NCBI GenBank assembly: GCA_046302715.1
Contig: JBKCHQ010000219.1
Span: forward strand, 1-17,755
Source of the DNA: CAMCXT01 sp046302715
GTDB taxonomy: Bacteria; Bacteroidota; Bacteroidia; M30B66
Direction of reading: 5' to 3'
Length of the DNA: 17,755 nt
Under the pieces are notes generated by a model, which worked only from the letters and a program-made list of their open reading frames with translations, did no database searches and had not been told where the DNA came from. This document shows, one piece after another, positions 6,710-13,048 of the stretch (position 1 is the stretch's first letter; each line of letters begins with the position of its first letter). The translations under genes and the position numbers were made by a program.

Positions 6710-7573
6710 ATGAGACAACTTAAGATTACCAAGCAGGTTACCAACCGCGAAACAGCATCATTAGATAAATACCTGCAGGAAATCGGAAAAGTAGAGCTAA
6801 TCACTGCCGAAGAAGAGGTTGAGCTCGCACGCCGTATTCGTCAAGGAGATCAGGCTGCCCTCGAAAAGCTTACAAAAGCCAATTTGCGTTTCGTGGTTTC
6901 GGTTTCTAAACAATATCAAAATCAAGGTCTTAGCCTTCCCGATCTTATCAACGAAGGAAATTTGGGTTTGATCAAGGCGGCCCAGCGCTTCGATGAAACT
7001 CGTGGATTTAAATTTATCTCCTACGCCGTATGGTGGATTCGCCAGTCAATTCTGCAGGCCTTGGCCGAACAAAGCCGTATCGTGCGTTTACCGCTAAATA
7101 AAATTGGATCCATCAATAAAATAAATAAAGCATTCTCAAAACTTGAACAAGAGTATGAGCGTGAACCGAGTGCCGAAGAAATTGCAGAATTGCTGGAACT
7201 CACCGAAAACGATGTAAAAGAATCGATGAAGAACTCGGGGCGCCACATCTCAATGGACGCACCCTTGGTTCAGGGAGAAGAAAGTAACATGTACGACGTG
7301 TTGCGCTCAAATGATAGCCCTTCTCCCGAATCGGGATTGATAAACGACTCGCTCCGAAAAGAGATTGATCGTGCATTGTCAACGTTGACTTCACGCGAAG
7401 CAGATGTTATCAAATATTATTTCGGCCTAAACGGCGAGCACGCCATGACACTAGAGGAAATAGGCGAAAAGTTTGACCTCACTCGTGAACGGGTGCGTCA
7501 AATTAAAGAAAAAGCGATACGCCGCCTTAAGCAGACTTCACGTAGTAAGATTTTAAAAACCTATTTAGGATAA
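6710..7573 (+). CDS. rpoD: Primary RNA polymerase sigma factor (sigma-70 / SigA of Bacteroidota)
   Basis: The housekeeping sigma factor that directs RNA polymerase to TAnnTTTG promoters. At 287 residues it lacks region 1.1 and the non-conserved insert of E. coli RpoD, as is usual in Bacteroidota. Region 1.2 is about 16-50 (LDKYLQEIGKVELITAEEEV), region 2 about 52-125 with the core-binding SLPDLINEGNLGLIKAAQRF and the -10 reading RGFKFISYAVWWIRQSI, region 3 about 130-205 (LPLNKIGSINKI), and region 4 about 220-280 with the helix-turn-helix TLEEIGEKFDLTRERVRQI. It starts MRQLKITKQVTNRETASLDK, the standard N-terminus of the phylum. It is monocistronic: a -7 box lies upstream and a strong terminator follows 7 bp after the stop. 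A group 2 paralogue is possible but the sequence reads as the primary factor. Confidence 0.95.
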   Translation: MRQLKITKQVTNRETASLDKYLQEIGKVELITAEEEVELARRIRQGDQAALEKLTKANLRFVVSVSKQYQNQGLSLPDLINEGNLGLIKAAQRFDETRGFKFISYAVWWIRQSILQALAEQSRIVRLPLNKIGSINKINKAFSKLEQEYEREPSAEEIAELLELTENDVKESMKNSGRHISMDAPLVQGEESNMYDVLRSNDSPSPESGLINDSLRKEIDRALSTLTSREADVIKYYFGLNGEHAMTLEEIGEKFDLTRERVRQIKEKAIRRLKQTSRSKILKTYLG

Positions 7574-7579
7574 AAAATG

Positions 7580-7603
7580 AAGCCCGGTTTTCCGGGCTTT
7601 TTT
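7580..7603 (+). terminator. Rho-independent terminator of the sigma factor gene
   Basis: A 7-bp GC-rich stem AGCCCGG (7581-7587) with CCGGGCT (7592-7598), a TTTT loop and a T-run (7599-7603), starting 7 bp after the stop codon. A textbook intrinsic terminator. Confidence 0.93.
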
Positions 7604-7626
7604 GTTAGTAGCTTTTAGGGCTGCAC

Positions 7627-7657
7627 AAAAAAAGCCCTGCAAAAATGCAAGGCTTTT
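7627..7657 (-). terminator. Terminator of the 16-residue-repeat protein gene
   Basis: Stem AGCCCTGCA (7633-7641) with TGCAAGGCT (7646-7654), one mismatch and an AAAA loop. The A-run at 7627-7633 gives a U-tract on the minus strand. Together with the plus-strand hairpin at 7580 it isolates two convergent transcripts. Confidence 0.8.
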
Positions 7658-7715
7658 AACATCAAAACCCAATTATAATTTTTCGAACGAGGGAAACTGC
7701 AATTACTCTATTTAC

Positions 7716-8108
7716 TCAATCAAAGAAGAAGAAGAAGAAGAGTGCAGCATGACTACCCTTAACCCCATCAAAATAGCCGATTGTTGATCTTGAACTATTC
7801 AGGACATTCCCATTTTCGACATATCCAATGGTGGAGCGAGAGCTGTTCATTACCCTGCCATCTTCAACATATCCAATAGTTGAACGAGAACTATTCATAA
7901 CTCTGCCGCTTTCAAGGTAACCAATGGTGGAGCGCGAGCTGTTCATTACGCGCCCGTCCTCAATATATCCAATGGTTGATCTGGAACTATTCATCACCCT
8001 ACCTCCTTCTAAATAACCAATAGTTGAACGCGAACTGTTCATCAATCTTTGTGCACTGGCACTTGCGATTGAAATTAAAAAAGTAGCTAAAAAAATGATA
8101 GTTTTCAT
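7716..8108 (-). CDS. Secreted protein of six 16-residue M-N-S-S-R-S-T-I-G-Y repeats (beta-flower-like)
   Basis: Function unknown; 130 residues. The signal peptide MKTIIFLATFLISIASASA ends in A-Q (cleavage after 19 or 20). Residues 22-113 hold six units of 16 residues, consensus VMNSSRSTIGY then a turn such as LEGGR, IEDGR or VENGN; the core NSSRSTIGY is identical in all six. The C-terminus is GVKGSHAALFFFFFFD: a run of six Phe encoded by a GAA/AAG trinucleotide tract on the plus strand (7722-7739). A conserved-looking aromatic tail is what I remember from proteins labelled 4- or 5-fold beta-flower in this phylum, and the repeat pattern suggests beta-hairpins closed into a ring, but no structure is proven here. 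The gene has its own terminator; the next gene on this strand ends 135 bp upstream. Confidence 0.85.
   Translation of the reverse strand: MKTIIFLATFLISIASASAQRLMNSSRSTIGYLEGGRVMNSSRSTIGYIEDGRVMNSSRSTIGYLESGRVMNSSRSTIGYVEDGRVMNSSRSTIGYVENGNVLNSSRSTIGYFDGVKGSHAALFFFFFFD
7722..7741. repeat. GAA/AAG trinucleotide tract
   Basis: An uninterrupted (GAA)n-type tract lies inside the last codons of the repeat protein and encodes Phe-6 on the minus strand. Changes by whole units would alter the number of Phe without shifting the frame. Confidence 0.85.
7770..8045 (-). repeat. Six tandem 48-bp coding repeats
   Basis: Five full units and a shortened sixth encode the 16-residue repeats. The nine-residue core NSSRSTIGY is invariant, yet no two units share the same codons over it (Arg is CGT, AGA, CGC, CGT, CGC, AGA; Ser alternates AGT/AGC and TCA/TCC), so synonymous sites have diverged while the protein has been kept. 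Confidence 0.9.
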
Positions 8109-8114
8109 GGCTAT

Positions 8115-8214
8115 TAGTATTTAGTTGTTCCTACTCGTAGGCTTTTCGGAGTACGCCTTTTTTATTTTGTGGTTTTCAAACTCCACGCTTTATGCAAAAC
8201 ACTAGTATTTAGTT
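8115..8214. repeat. 12-bp direct repeat in the 5' region of the repeat-protein gene
   Basis: TAGTATTTAGTT occurs at 8115-8126 and 8203-8214, in the 135-bp space between two minus-strand genes. The first copy is just upstream of the start of the 16-residue-repeat protein, the second 28 bp beyond the stop of the DUF4476 gene. It could be a regulator site or a local duplication; no standard -7 box is visible here. Confidence 0.4.
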
Positions 8215-8243
8215 TAAATTGTATGTGTGCAATAATTTAAATG

Positions 8244-8840
8244 CTAACGCCCCATTAAAAAGCGATTTAAATCATCAACGCTGCTGCTGAATGCGAAAGC
8301 ATTATTCACCATAAAATAGCGCTGAGGATCCACAACGTATCCGTAAGCAAAACGAGCAAACTCTAAACGGGTGCTTTCAAAAGAAAACAGCTGCATTATG
8401 TTGGAAACTTGAGCGGAAGATAACGGATTGCTCATTGCAATTTGTTGCGCCACCTGAAGTCGGTTCGACTCAAACGATTGCCTGCTTATTTGTTGTAAAG
8501 CCATTCCAAAATTATAGTCATCCATAACCCCATAATAAACCGAAGTGCCGCACTGTCCAATTCCATTTGGGAAATAAGCAGGAGAAGGACTATTCCAGCC
8601 AGTACTTTGAACAGGTTGATAAGGATAATGCTGAGAATACATTGATTGGAGATAGGCAATGTTATCATAAGTAATACCTTGGGGCGGAGCATGAAACACG
8701 GTATTTGCGGGTGCATTCCAATAGCCGTTTGAAGGAAATCCTTGATAAGAGGTTGTAGTAGTTACAGTTTGTACCAAAACTTGCTGTGCGAACATCACTG
8801 CAGCCTGCAGTAAAAGTCCAAAAAGTAGTGTTGTTTTCAT
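8244..8840 (-). CDS. Secreted DUF4476-domain protein
   Basis: A 198-residue protein of unknown function. It has a Sec signal peptide (MKTTLLFGLLLQAAVMFAQ, cleavage near residue 19), a region rich in Gln, Tyr, Asn, Pro and Ser (about 20-100, including TTTTSYQGFPSNGYWNAP), and a C-terminal helical domain (about 108-196). The domain reads FGMALQQISRQSFESNRLQVA, SNPLSSAQVSNIMQLFSFES, LEFARFAYGYVVDPQRYFMV and FAFSSSVDDLNRFL, the pattern of DUF4476, common in Bacteroidota. It is two-fold repetitive (SFES occurs twice). The neighbouring genes downstream and beyond encode other small secreted proteins, but a direct functional link is not shown. The start ATG is well fixed by the signal peptide. Confidence 0.85.
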   Translation of the reverse strand: MKTTLLFGLLLQAAVMFAQQVLVQTVTTTTSYQGFPSNGYWNAPANTVFHAPPQGITYDNIAYLQSMYSQHYPYQPVQSTGWNSPSPAYFPNGIGQCGTSVYYGVMDDYNFGMALQQISRQSFESNRLQVAQQIAMSNPLSSAQVSNIMQLFSFESTRLEFARFAYGYVVDPQRYFMVNNAFAFSSSVDDLNRFLMGR

Positions 8841-8913
8841 GGCTAATGTTTTTTAGATCGATAACCAAAGTCCTTGCCAAAAATTTGAATACTTTTATGG
8901 CGATAAATTTCCT

Positions 8914-9357
8914 ATGAAAAAAGCAATTATAACTACCACTTACGGCGAGATGCCCGTTGATTTATTTGAAAAAGACGCGCCGGGAACGGTCGATAATTTT
9001 ATTCGTCTGGCGCAAAGCGGATATTATAATGGTTTAAAATTCCATCGGGTTATACCTGATTTTGTAGTTCAGGGAGGATGTCCGCATGGCACCGGTACCG
9101 GTGGTCCAGGTTACACCATAAAGTGCGAACTAACGGGCGATAATCAATACCACGATCGCGGAGTATTGTCTATGGCGCATGCGGGGCCGAATACCGGAGG
9201 CTCGCAGTTTTTCATTTGCCACAATCGCCAAAATACGCAGCACCTCGACCGGCGCCATACCGTTTTTGGAAAAGTAACGGCTAACCTCGACATTATTGAT
9301 AAAATAAAGCAGGGCGATATTATTGAAAAGATTACTATTGTCGAAGCTGAAGGGTAA
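8914..9357 (+). CDS. Cyclophilin-type peptidyl-prolyl cis-trans isomerase
   Basis: Cytoplasmic PPIase of 147 residues without a signal peptide. Catalytic Arg is R45 in FHRVIPDFVVQGG, with F50 and Q53 following; the SQFFI segment (97-101) supplies the other active-site side chains, and HTVFGKV (115-121) closes the pocket. The residue at the place of human cyclophilin A Trp121 is His110 (QHLD instead of WLD), which in the family is linked with weak cyclosporin binding rather than loss of isomerase activity. It starts MKKAIITTTYGEMPVDLFEK and has the short loops of bacterial single-domain forms. It is divergent from the DUF4476 gene (73 bp between starts) and is followed at once by a perfect palindrome that probably ends its transcript. 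Confidence 0.94.
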   Translation: MKKAIITTTYGEMPVDLFEKDAPGTVDNFIRLAQSGYYNGLKFHRVIPDFVVQGGCPHGTGTGGPGYTIKCELTGDNQYHDRGVLSMAHAGPNTGGSQFFICHNRQNTQHLDRRHTVFGKVTANLDIIDKIKQGDIIEKITIVEAEG

Positions 9358-9386
9358 TTAATAAACCCTTTAAAAGGGTTTATTAA
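9358..9386. terminator. Long perfect palindrome right after the cyclophilin stop
   Basis: TTAATAAACCCTT (9358-9370) pairs with AAGGGTTTATTAA (9374-9386), a 13-bp stem around TTA-like loop bases, starting immediately after the stop codon. It is AT-rich outside the CCC/GGG core and has no U-tract beyond the stem, so it may be a terminator or a 3'-end stabiliser. Confidence 0.55.
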
Positions 9387-9502
9387 TATAATTCTTGTTA
9401 AAATAGCGACTGCTTTTTCTTTGAAATAAGGCCTAAATTGCTCTGTTACGAGTAAATTAAGAACTCCCCACGTTAATCATCAAAACAATGAATAACTTGG
9501 AT

Positions 9503-10831
9503 TTATTTATTCTCCATCAATAGCTTAACTTGGTTTTCCAAATCCGAAATACGCCTATCCTGCTCTTTAATTACCTCAAGCAGCATCACCGGTAAACGGT
9601 CGTAATAAACAGAATAAGGCTCTTGCTTGCTGGGGTCAATTATTTCATTGCCCTCTGCGTCCTTTTTTACCAAGCCAGTATTGCCCTCCCATGAACGAGC
9701 CGGACCGTAAATAACCAGCTCGGGCATTACTTGTTCTACTTCTTCGGCAATCAAGCCAATTTCACTTTGACCACCTAGTGCAGGTTTTAGAGAATAAGTA
9801 ACCGGACGAAGTGAAAAAAGCTTGTTCTTATTTACGCTGAGTGATCTCACATTATCTTTAACCTTTATGGTGGAAGACTGAGGCCGTAATTCGCCGCTCG
9901 AAGTGCGCACCATCACCGTTCCGGTTCCACTTGTACTGCTGCCCTGAATAAAATTACCCGCTGTTTGTATGTCGCCGTTGGCTCTCAATCCGCCAGCATC
10001 CGGAGTGCTGGTAGTTCCTAGACGTATTGTTCCTGTTAAATAAGAATCGCCATCAACCTGAAGTTCATACGATGTAGAACTGGAGGTATTTCCTATACGC
10101 AACCTTCCTGCAATGTTGCTTGTGGTGGTAGAACCGTTCACTAAAAAGCCCTCGGTTCCAATGGTTAAATCGTGAAAAGAAGAGGGTGATGTGGTGCCAA
10201 TACCCACGTATCCAGAAGAATTAATCCATACCGCATCGGTGCACTCGTAATTACCCGAACCAATACCACGAACGGTATGGTTGGTATTACTGCCGGTACA
10301 GGCGATACTGGCTCCTGTGCCCCCGCCTGCTACAATTCCGGGTTGCCACTCAACACCATTAAAGGTCAATACATTGTTTACTGCCGGCAACTGCCCCGAA
10401 ACCGGAATTCCATTAAGTGAAGATGCATTTTCAGCATGAAGCGCATAGGGCACCGATTGTAGTTGAGTGGTTTCTGTAAGGGTGTAATTGGTACCGCCAT
10501 CCACATCAGTTTCGGTCTTAATAAAGTAAGGGCCTGAAGCCCAATTAATATTGGCGATGGCGCCGCCAAGCGGATTGCCAGTTCCGATAATGATAGAAAC
10601 CAATCCGTTTGCATTTGTGCCAACCACATGATTCTCAGAAAACACAACAGCACCCAACTCGGAACCCTGAATTATACTTAGTCTTATACCTACCGACTGA
10701 AGGGCCAAAAGGTTGCCAGAGCTGTTGCGTATAACGGCCTGATAGCTCATCTGTTGAGGAGCCTGCGAAAAGCTTGAAGACACAACAGACAACAAAATTG
10801 AAAGAGTAATTAGCGTTTTTTTTAGGTTCAT
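9503..10831 (-). CDS. Secreted tail-fibre-like surface protein with S74 intramolecular chaperone domain
   Basis: A 442-residue exported protein, role unknown. Signal peptide MNLKKTLITLSILLSVVSSSFSQ (cleavage near 23); then the common Bacteroidota N-terminal module PQQMSYQAVIRNSSGN (about 26-135) with a beta-rich fold; a Gly/Ser/Thr-rich fibrous middle (about 140-315) with VGIGTTSPSSFHDLTIG repeats seen in trimeric fibres; and a C-terminal S74 domain (about 318-442), marked by SSTIKVKDNVRSL, LRPVTYSL, EIGLIAEEVEQVMPELV and a final coiled coil (LLEVIKEQDRRISDLENQVK). In phage fibres S74 domains trimerise the protein and self-cleave at a Ser; Ser319/320 is at the right place, but cleavage is not shown. 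No type IX sorting domain is visible. Not in an operon: flanking genes are on the other strand. No sign of a prophage around it. Confidence 0.88.
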   Translation of the reverse strand: MNLKKTLITLSILLSVVSSSFSQAPQQMSYQAVIRNSSGNLLALQSVGIRLSIIQGSELGAVVFSENHVVGTNANGLVSIIIGTGNPLGGAIANINWASGPYFIKTETDVDGGTNYTLTETTQLQSVPYALHAENASSLNGIPVSGQLPAVNNVLTFNGVEWQPGIVAGGGTGASIACTGSNTNHTVRGIGSGNYECTDAVWINSSGYVGIGTTSPSSFHDLTIGTEGFLVNGSTTTSNIAGRLRIGNTSSSTSYELQVDGDSYLTGTIRLGTTSTPDAGGLRANGDIQTAGNFIQGSSTSGTGTVMVRTSSGELRPQSSTIKVKDNVRSLSVNKNKLFSLRPVTYSLKPALGGQSEIGLIAEEVEQVMPELVIYGPARSWEGNTGLVKKDAEGNEIIDPSKQEPYSVYYDRLPVMLLEVIKEQDRRISDLENQVKLLMENK

Positions 10832-11166
10832 GGTTTTAATGATTAGAATGAAGTATTAGAAGATGAAGATACTCATTTAGCTATCATTATTGTAAAATGT
10901 GATTTACCATCGAATTAAAGTTCTATATATCAATCCAATTGCAATAATTTACATCAATTCACCCCATGAATAATCATTAGAAATAAAATTCAAAATGGAA
11001 TAGTGCCAGATCAGATTAAACCCTACGTATAAATTTAAATATCAATATTTTACACCTACTTCTTCAGATTTATTAAACCATGCGGGTTAATTGCAAGGTT
11101 GTAAAAACCGAACCTGTTCTATTAATTGAAGGACTTTTGTTCCGAAAAATTAAAACTACAATTAAA
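10832..11166. other. AT-rich divergent intergenic region, no gene seen
   Basis: About 335 bp between the S74 protein and the small cytoplasmic protein, both transcribed outward. I find no clear TAnnTTTG box, hairpin or RNA gene. Codons in frame with the next gene are open from 11080, but lack a plausible start context and are probably untranslated. Confidence 0.4.
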
Positions 11167-11574
11167 ATGAAAAATCAAATTAAAACGTACGATTTTTATC
11201 GTATTGACAACACAACACGACTTGCAGGAATGCCTCTGTTAGGCATGATAGGACCTAAAAAAAACCGTTGGTACATCGACCTGCCTGAATGGAAAGGTCC
11301 TAAGGCCAGTCTTGAAATGGTTTTGGGTGCAGATACAATGCTCGATATTTTATCCGAATCGAATGAGCGCATAAATGTAACCTTTTCAAATTATGAGCAT
11401 GCAGAAATGGATGCAGAGTTTAAACTTGAACACAAAAGTAACGGCTACTACAGTGTTAGCGATTTAAAAGGAGCCTACACTCTTATTCCAGAAGAAATTT
11501 GGTTATGCGATGTAACGAAGTTTGTATTTACAAGCGACTATCCAGAAGTGATTTACGTGCGTAGAAATTCTTAG
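11167..11574 (+). CDS. Small hypothetical protein, DUF6717-like
   Basis: A 135-residue protein without signal peptide or membrane segment, so probably cytoplasmic. The frame is open from 11080, but the ATG at 11167 gives the more natural start MKNQIKTYDFYRIDNTTR. The most characteristic stretch is NRWYIDLPEWKGPKASLEMV followed by LGADTMLDILSE (about 36-67), then a beta-rich half ending IYVRRNS with GYYSVSDLKG and EIWLCDVTKFVF. I recall this WYIDLPEWKG...GADTMLD pattern from the domain named DUF6717; that naming is from memory and function is unknown. It precedes, by 112 bp and on the same strand, a small secreted protein. Not otherwise recognised. Confidence 0.72.
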   Translation: MKNQIKTYDFYRIDNTTRLAGMPLLGMIGPKKNRWYIDLPEWKGPKASLEMVLGADTMLDILSESNERINVTFSNYEHAEMDAEFKLEHKSNGYYSVSDLKGAYTLIPEEIWLCDVTKFVFTSDYPEVIYVRRNS

Positions 11575-11685
11575 GCTCCTGACCCCAATATTTTTCTAAA
11601 GCACTCAATAAGTCTATAAAATTTGCAAAACAAGAAAAATTATAATTCATCTTATTTCAAATCTCCTAAAACTAAAAATCAAATC

Positions 11686-11997
11686 ATGAAAAAATCAATA
11701 TTGATAGCGCTAACGCTAATTGCATTTTCAAAATTCTCCATTGGACAAGTTAACACCAGAAGTACCTATGTAAGCGGCTATTTTAAAAGTAACGGCTCAT
11801 ACGTAAACGGTTATTACAGAACCCTGCCGAATGGTACCATCAATGATAATTTTTCCACCTATCCTAACTTCAACCCTTTCACCGGAATACAAGGAACAAT
11901 TCAACCTACCTATACCTATCCCACGTATTCAAGTCCTAGCTATATTTATCCATATTATTCATCTCCTGAATTTTACCTGAATTATTTATTCAAATAA
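11686..11997 (+). CDS. Small secreted protein with YFKSNGSYVNGYY / NPFTG motif
   Basis: Function unknown; 103 residues. The frame is open from 11623 but the ATG at 11686 puts a Sec signal peptide at the start (MKKSILIALTLIAFSKFSIG, cleavage near 20-21). The mature part has STYVSGYFKSNGSYVNGYYR, then PNGTINDNFSTYPNFNPFTG. This V-x-G-Y-x-R/K-S-N-G-x-Y-V ... N-x-N-P-x-T-G pattern is widespread in small bacterial exported proteins of unknown role. The tail (about 70-103) is rich in Tyr, Pro and Ser (YTYPTYSSPSYIYPYYSSP) and probably unfolded or surface-associated. A clear terminator follows 26 bp after the stop, so transcription ends here, perhaps together with the gene at 11167. Confidence 0.8.
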   Translation: MKKSILIALTLIAFSKFSIGQVNTRSTYVSGYFKSNGSYVNGYYRTLPNGTINDNFSTYPNFNPFTGIQGTIQPTYTYPTYSSPSYIYPYYSSPEFYLNYLFK

Positions 11998-12023
11998 TAG
12001 AAAAACTAAAACTGAATTCAGAT

Positions 12024-12054
12024 AAAGCTCTAGTCGCACGATTAGAGCTTTTAT
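12024..12054 (+). terminator. Rho-independent terminator after the small secreted protein
   Basis: AAAGCTCTAGTC (12024-12035) pairs with GATTAGAGCTTT (12040-12051) with one G-T wobble, a GCAC-type loop and a following T-rich tail. Good intrinsic terminator 26 bp past the stop. Confidence 0.88.
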
Positions 12055-12350
12055 TATTAAATTTCTTCCCTTAACCCCAATTAATCACTAGAAACGAAAT
12101 GCACTAATTATTTGCTCTGAAACAAGATTCGGGCTAATTCTGTGCAAACGCATTTGCACCCAAAAATTTGAGATAAAGGCAATTCGGCTTAAAATTGGTA
12201 TTTACCGCGTTATTAGGGCTTCAAGAATTTATAAATGGATACAATTTACAATTGCTGTAGCGTGTAATCTGATAAAATAAAGGGATAAATAAAATTTAAT
12301 CGGGTTTTAAAAGAACAAAAGCCACATAAAATTCGAATGTCAAATGCTTG
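12055..12350. other. Intergenic region with a small hairpin, no gene seen
   Basis: About 300 AT-rich bases between convergent genes. The only clear structure is a hairpin, GTGCAAA (12142-12148), CGCA loop, TTTGCAC (12153-12159), with no U-tract on either side. No open frame of notable length and no repeat. It may be the 3' region of the FHA unit. Confidence 0.4.
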
Positions 12351-13046
12351 CTAATGAGAGAGAAACCCAGCCAGCCAACCTAAGCCCGCCATGCCCAAAA
12401 CAATAAGCAGCAATAAACCATAGGGACTGAAAAGTAACGATTTGTTGGAGGTTGGTGATATCGAAATATCGGACTGATTGGCCGTATCTGAAAATTCATC
12501 CTGCGTCGACAAATTCGAAGCACTTACTTTTGGGCTATCCTCTTCATTATTCAATGCAGGGGCAGCCGAAACATCTTCGGAATTAGGTAATGGCCTAGCT
12601 TCATAATCAAGTTCACTTTCAAGCTGGTTCTTATTCCATTCGCTGATAAGTGTAGCCTTAGCATCCAGCAGATATTTTTCGGGTATTACACCCGAAAAAA
12701 TTGGAGTCTGTTCGATTGTGGAAACGGTGGTTTCATGTTCAGTAACAACTGGCTCTTCCATTTCGAGCTCTGCAGGCGGTTCGGAGGCATGTCCATCATA
12801 AACCATATTTTCAGAAACCAAGCACTTCGATTCCCAGTCAATTTTGGCAAAACCGATTTGTATAACATCACCCTGACTTAATTCAATATCCCTCACCTTT
12901 TGGCCGTTTACTAAGGTGCCAAACCTCGAGTTTTGGTCTATTAGACGCAATTGCCCCTCATTAAAACAAATCACACAGTGGAACTCCTCCGATAGGCGGT
13001 CGTTAACCACAATATCATTAGAGTTATGCTTGCCTATACGAATCAT
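12351..13046 (-). CDS. FHA-domain protein with C-terminal membrane anchor
   Basis: A 231-residue protein. The FHA domain sits at the extreme N-terminus (about 1-75): MIRIGKHNSNDIVVNDRL, then SEEFHCVI, GQLRLIDQNSRFGTLVNGQK and the closing QGDVIQIGFAKIDW. FHA domains bind phosphothreonine peptides. The arginine of the G-R motif is Lys here (K6); S19, H23 and N47-G48 are kept, although S19 and H23 are one residue further apart than usual. An acidic Ser/Thr-rich linker follows (about 76-203) and one hydrophobic segment at 208-228, LLFSPYGLLLLIVLGMAGLG, which would tail-anchor it with FHA in the cytoplasm. I chose the ATG at 13046; GTG codons at 13055 and 13052 overlap the upstream stop. It starts 2 bp after the vWA-FHA gene, so translation is probably coupled. 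Partner kinase not seen in the window. Confidence 0.85.
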   Translation of the reverse strand: MIRIGKHNSNDIVVNDRLSEEFHCVICFNEGQLRLIDQNSRFGTLVNGQKVRDIELSQGDVIQIGFAKIDWESKCLVSENMVYDGHASEPPAELEMEEPVVTEHETTVSTIEQTPIFSGVIPEKYLLDAKATLISEWNKNQLESELDYEARPLPNSEDVSAAPALNNEEDSPKVSASNLSTQDEFSDTANQSDISISPTSNKSLLFSPYGLLLLIVLGMAGLGWLAGFLSH

Positions 13047-13048
13047 AC

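Noticed and set aside
7770..8045. Six regularly spaced repeats considered as a CRISPR array
   Set aside because: The units are contiguous, in frame, and code for a conserved protein repeat; there are no spacers.
9503..10831. S74 fibre protein as a sign of a prophage
   Set aside because: No capsid, terminase, portal, integrase or lysis gene lies nearby, and the N-terminus is a host-type secreted module.
11080..11166. In-frame extension of the small cytoplasmic protein
   Set aside because: The extra N-terminus is of odd composition and the downstream ATG at 11167 gives a start typical of the family.
12142..12159. Hairpin GTGCAAA/TTTGCAC considered as a terminator for the FHA unit
   Set aside because: No U-tract on the minus strand and about 190 bp from the stop; left as an unexplained structure.
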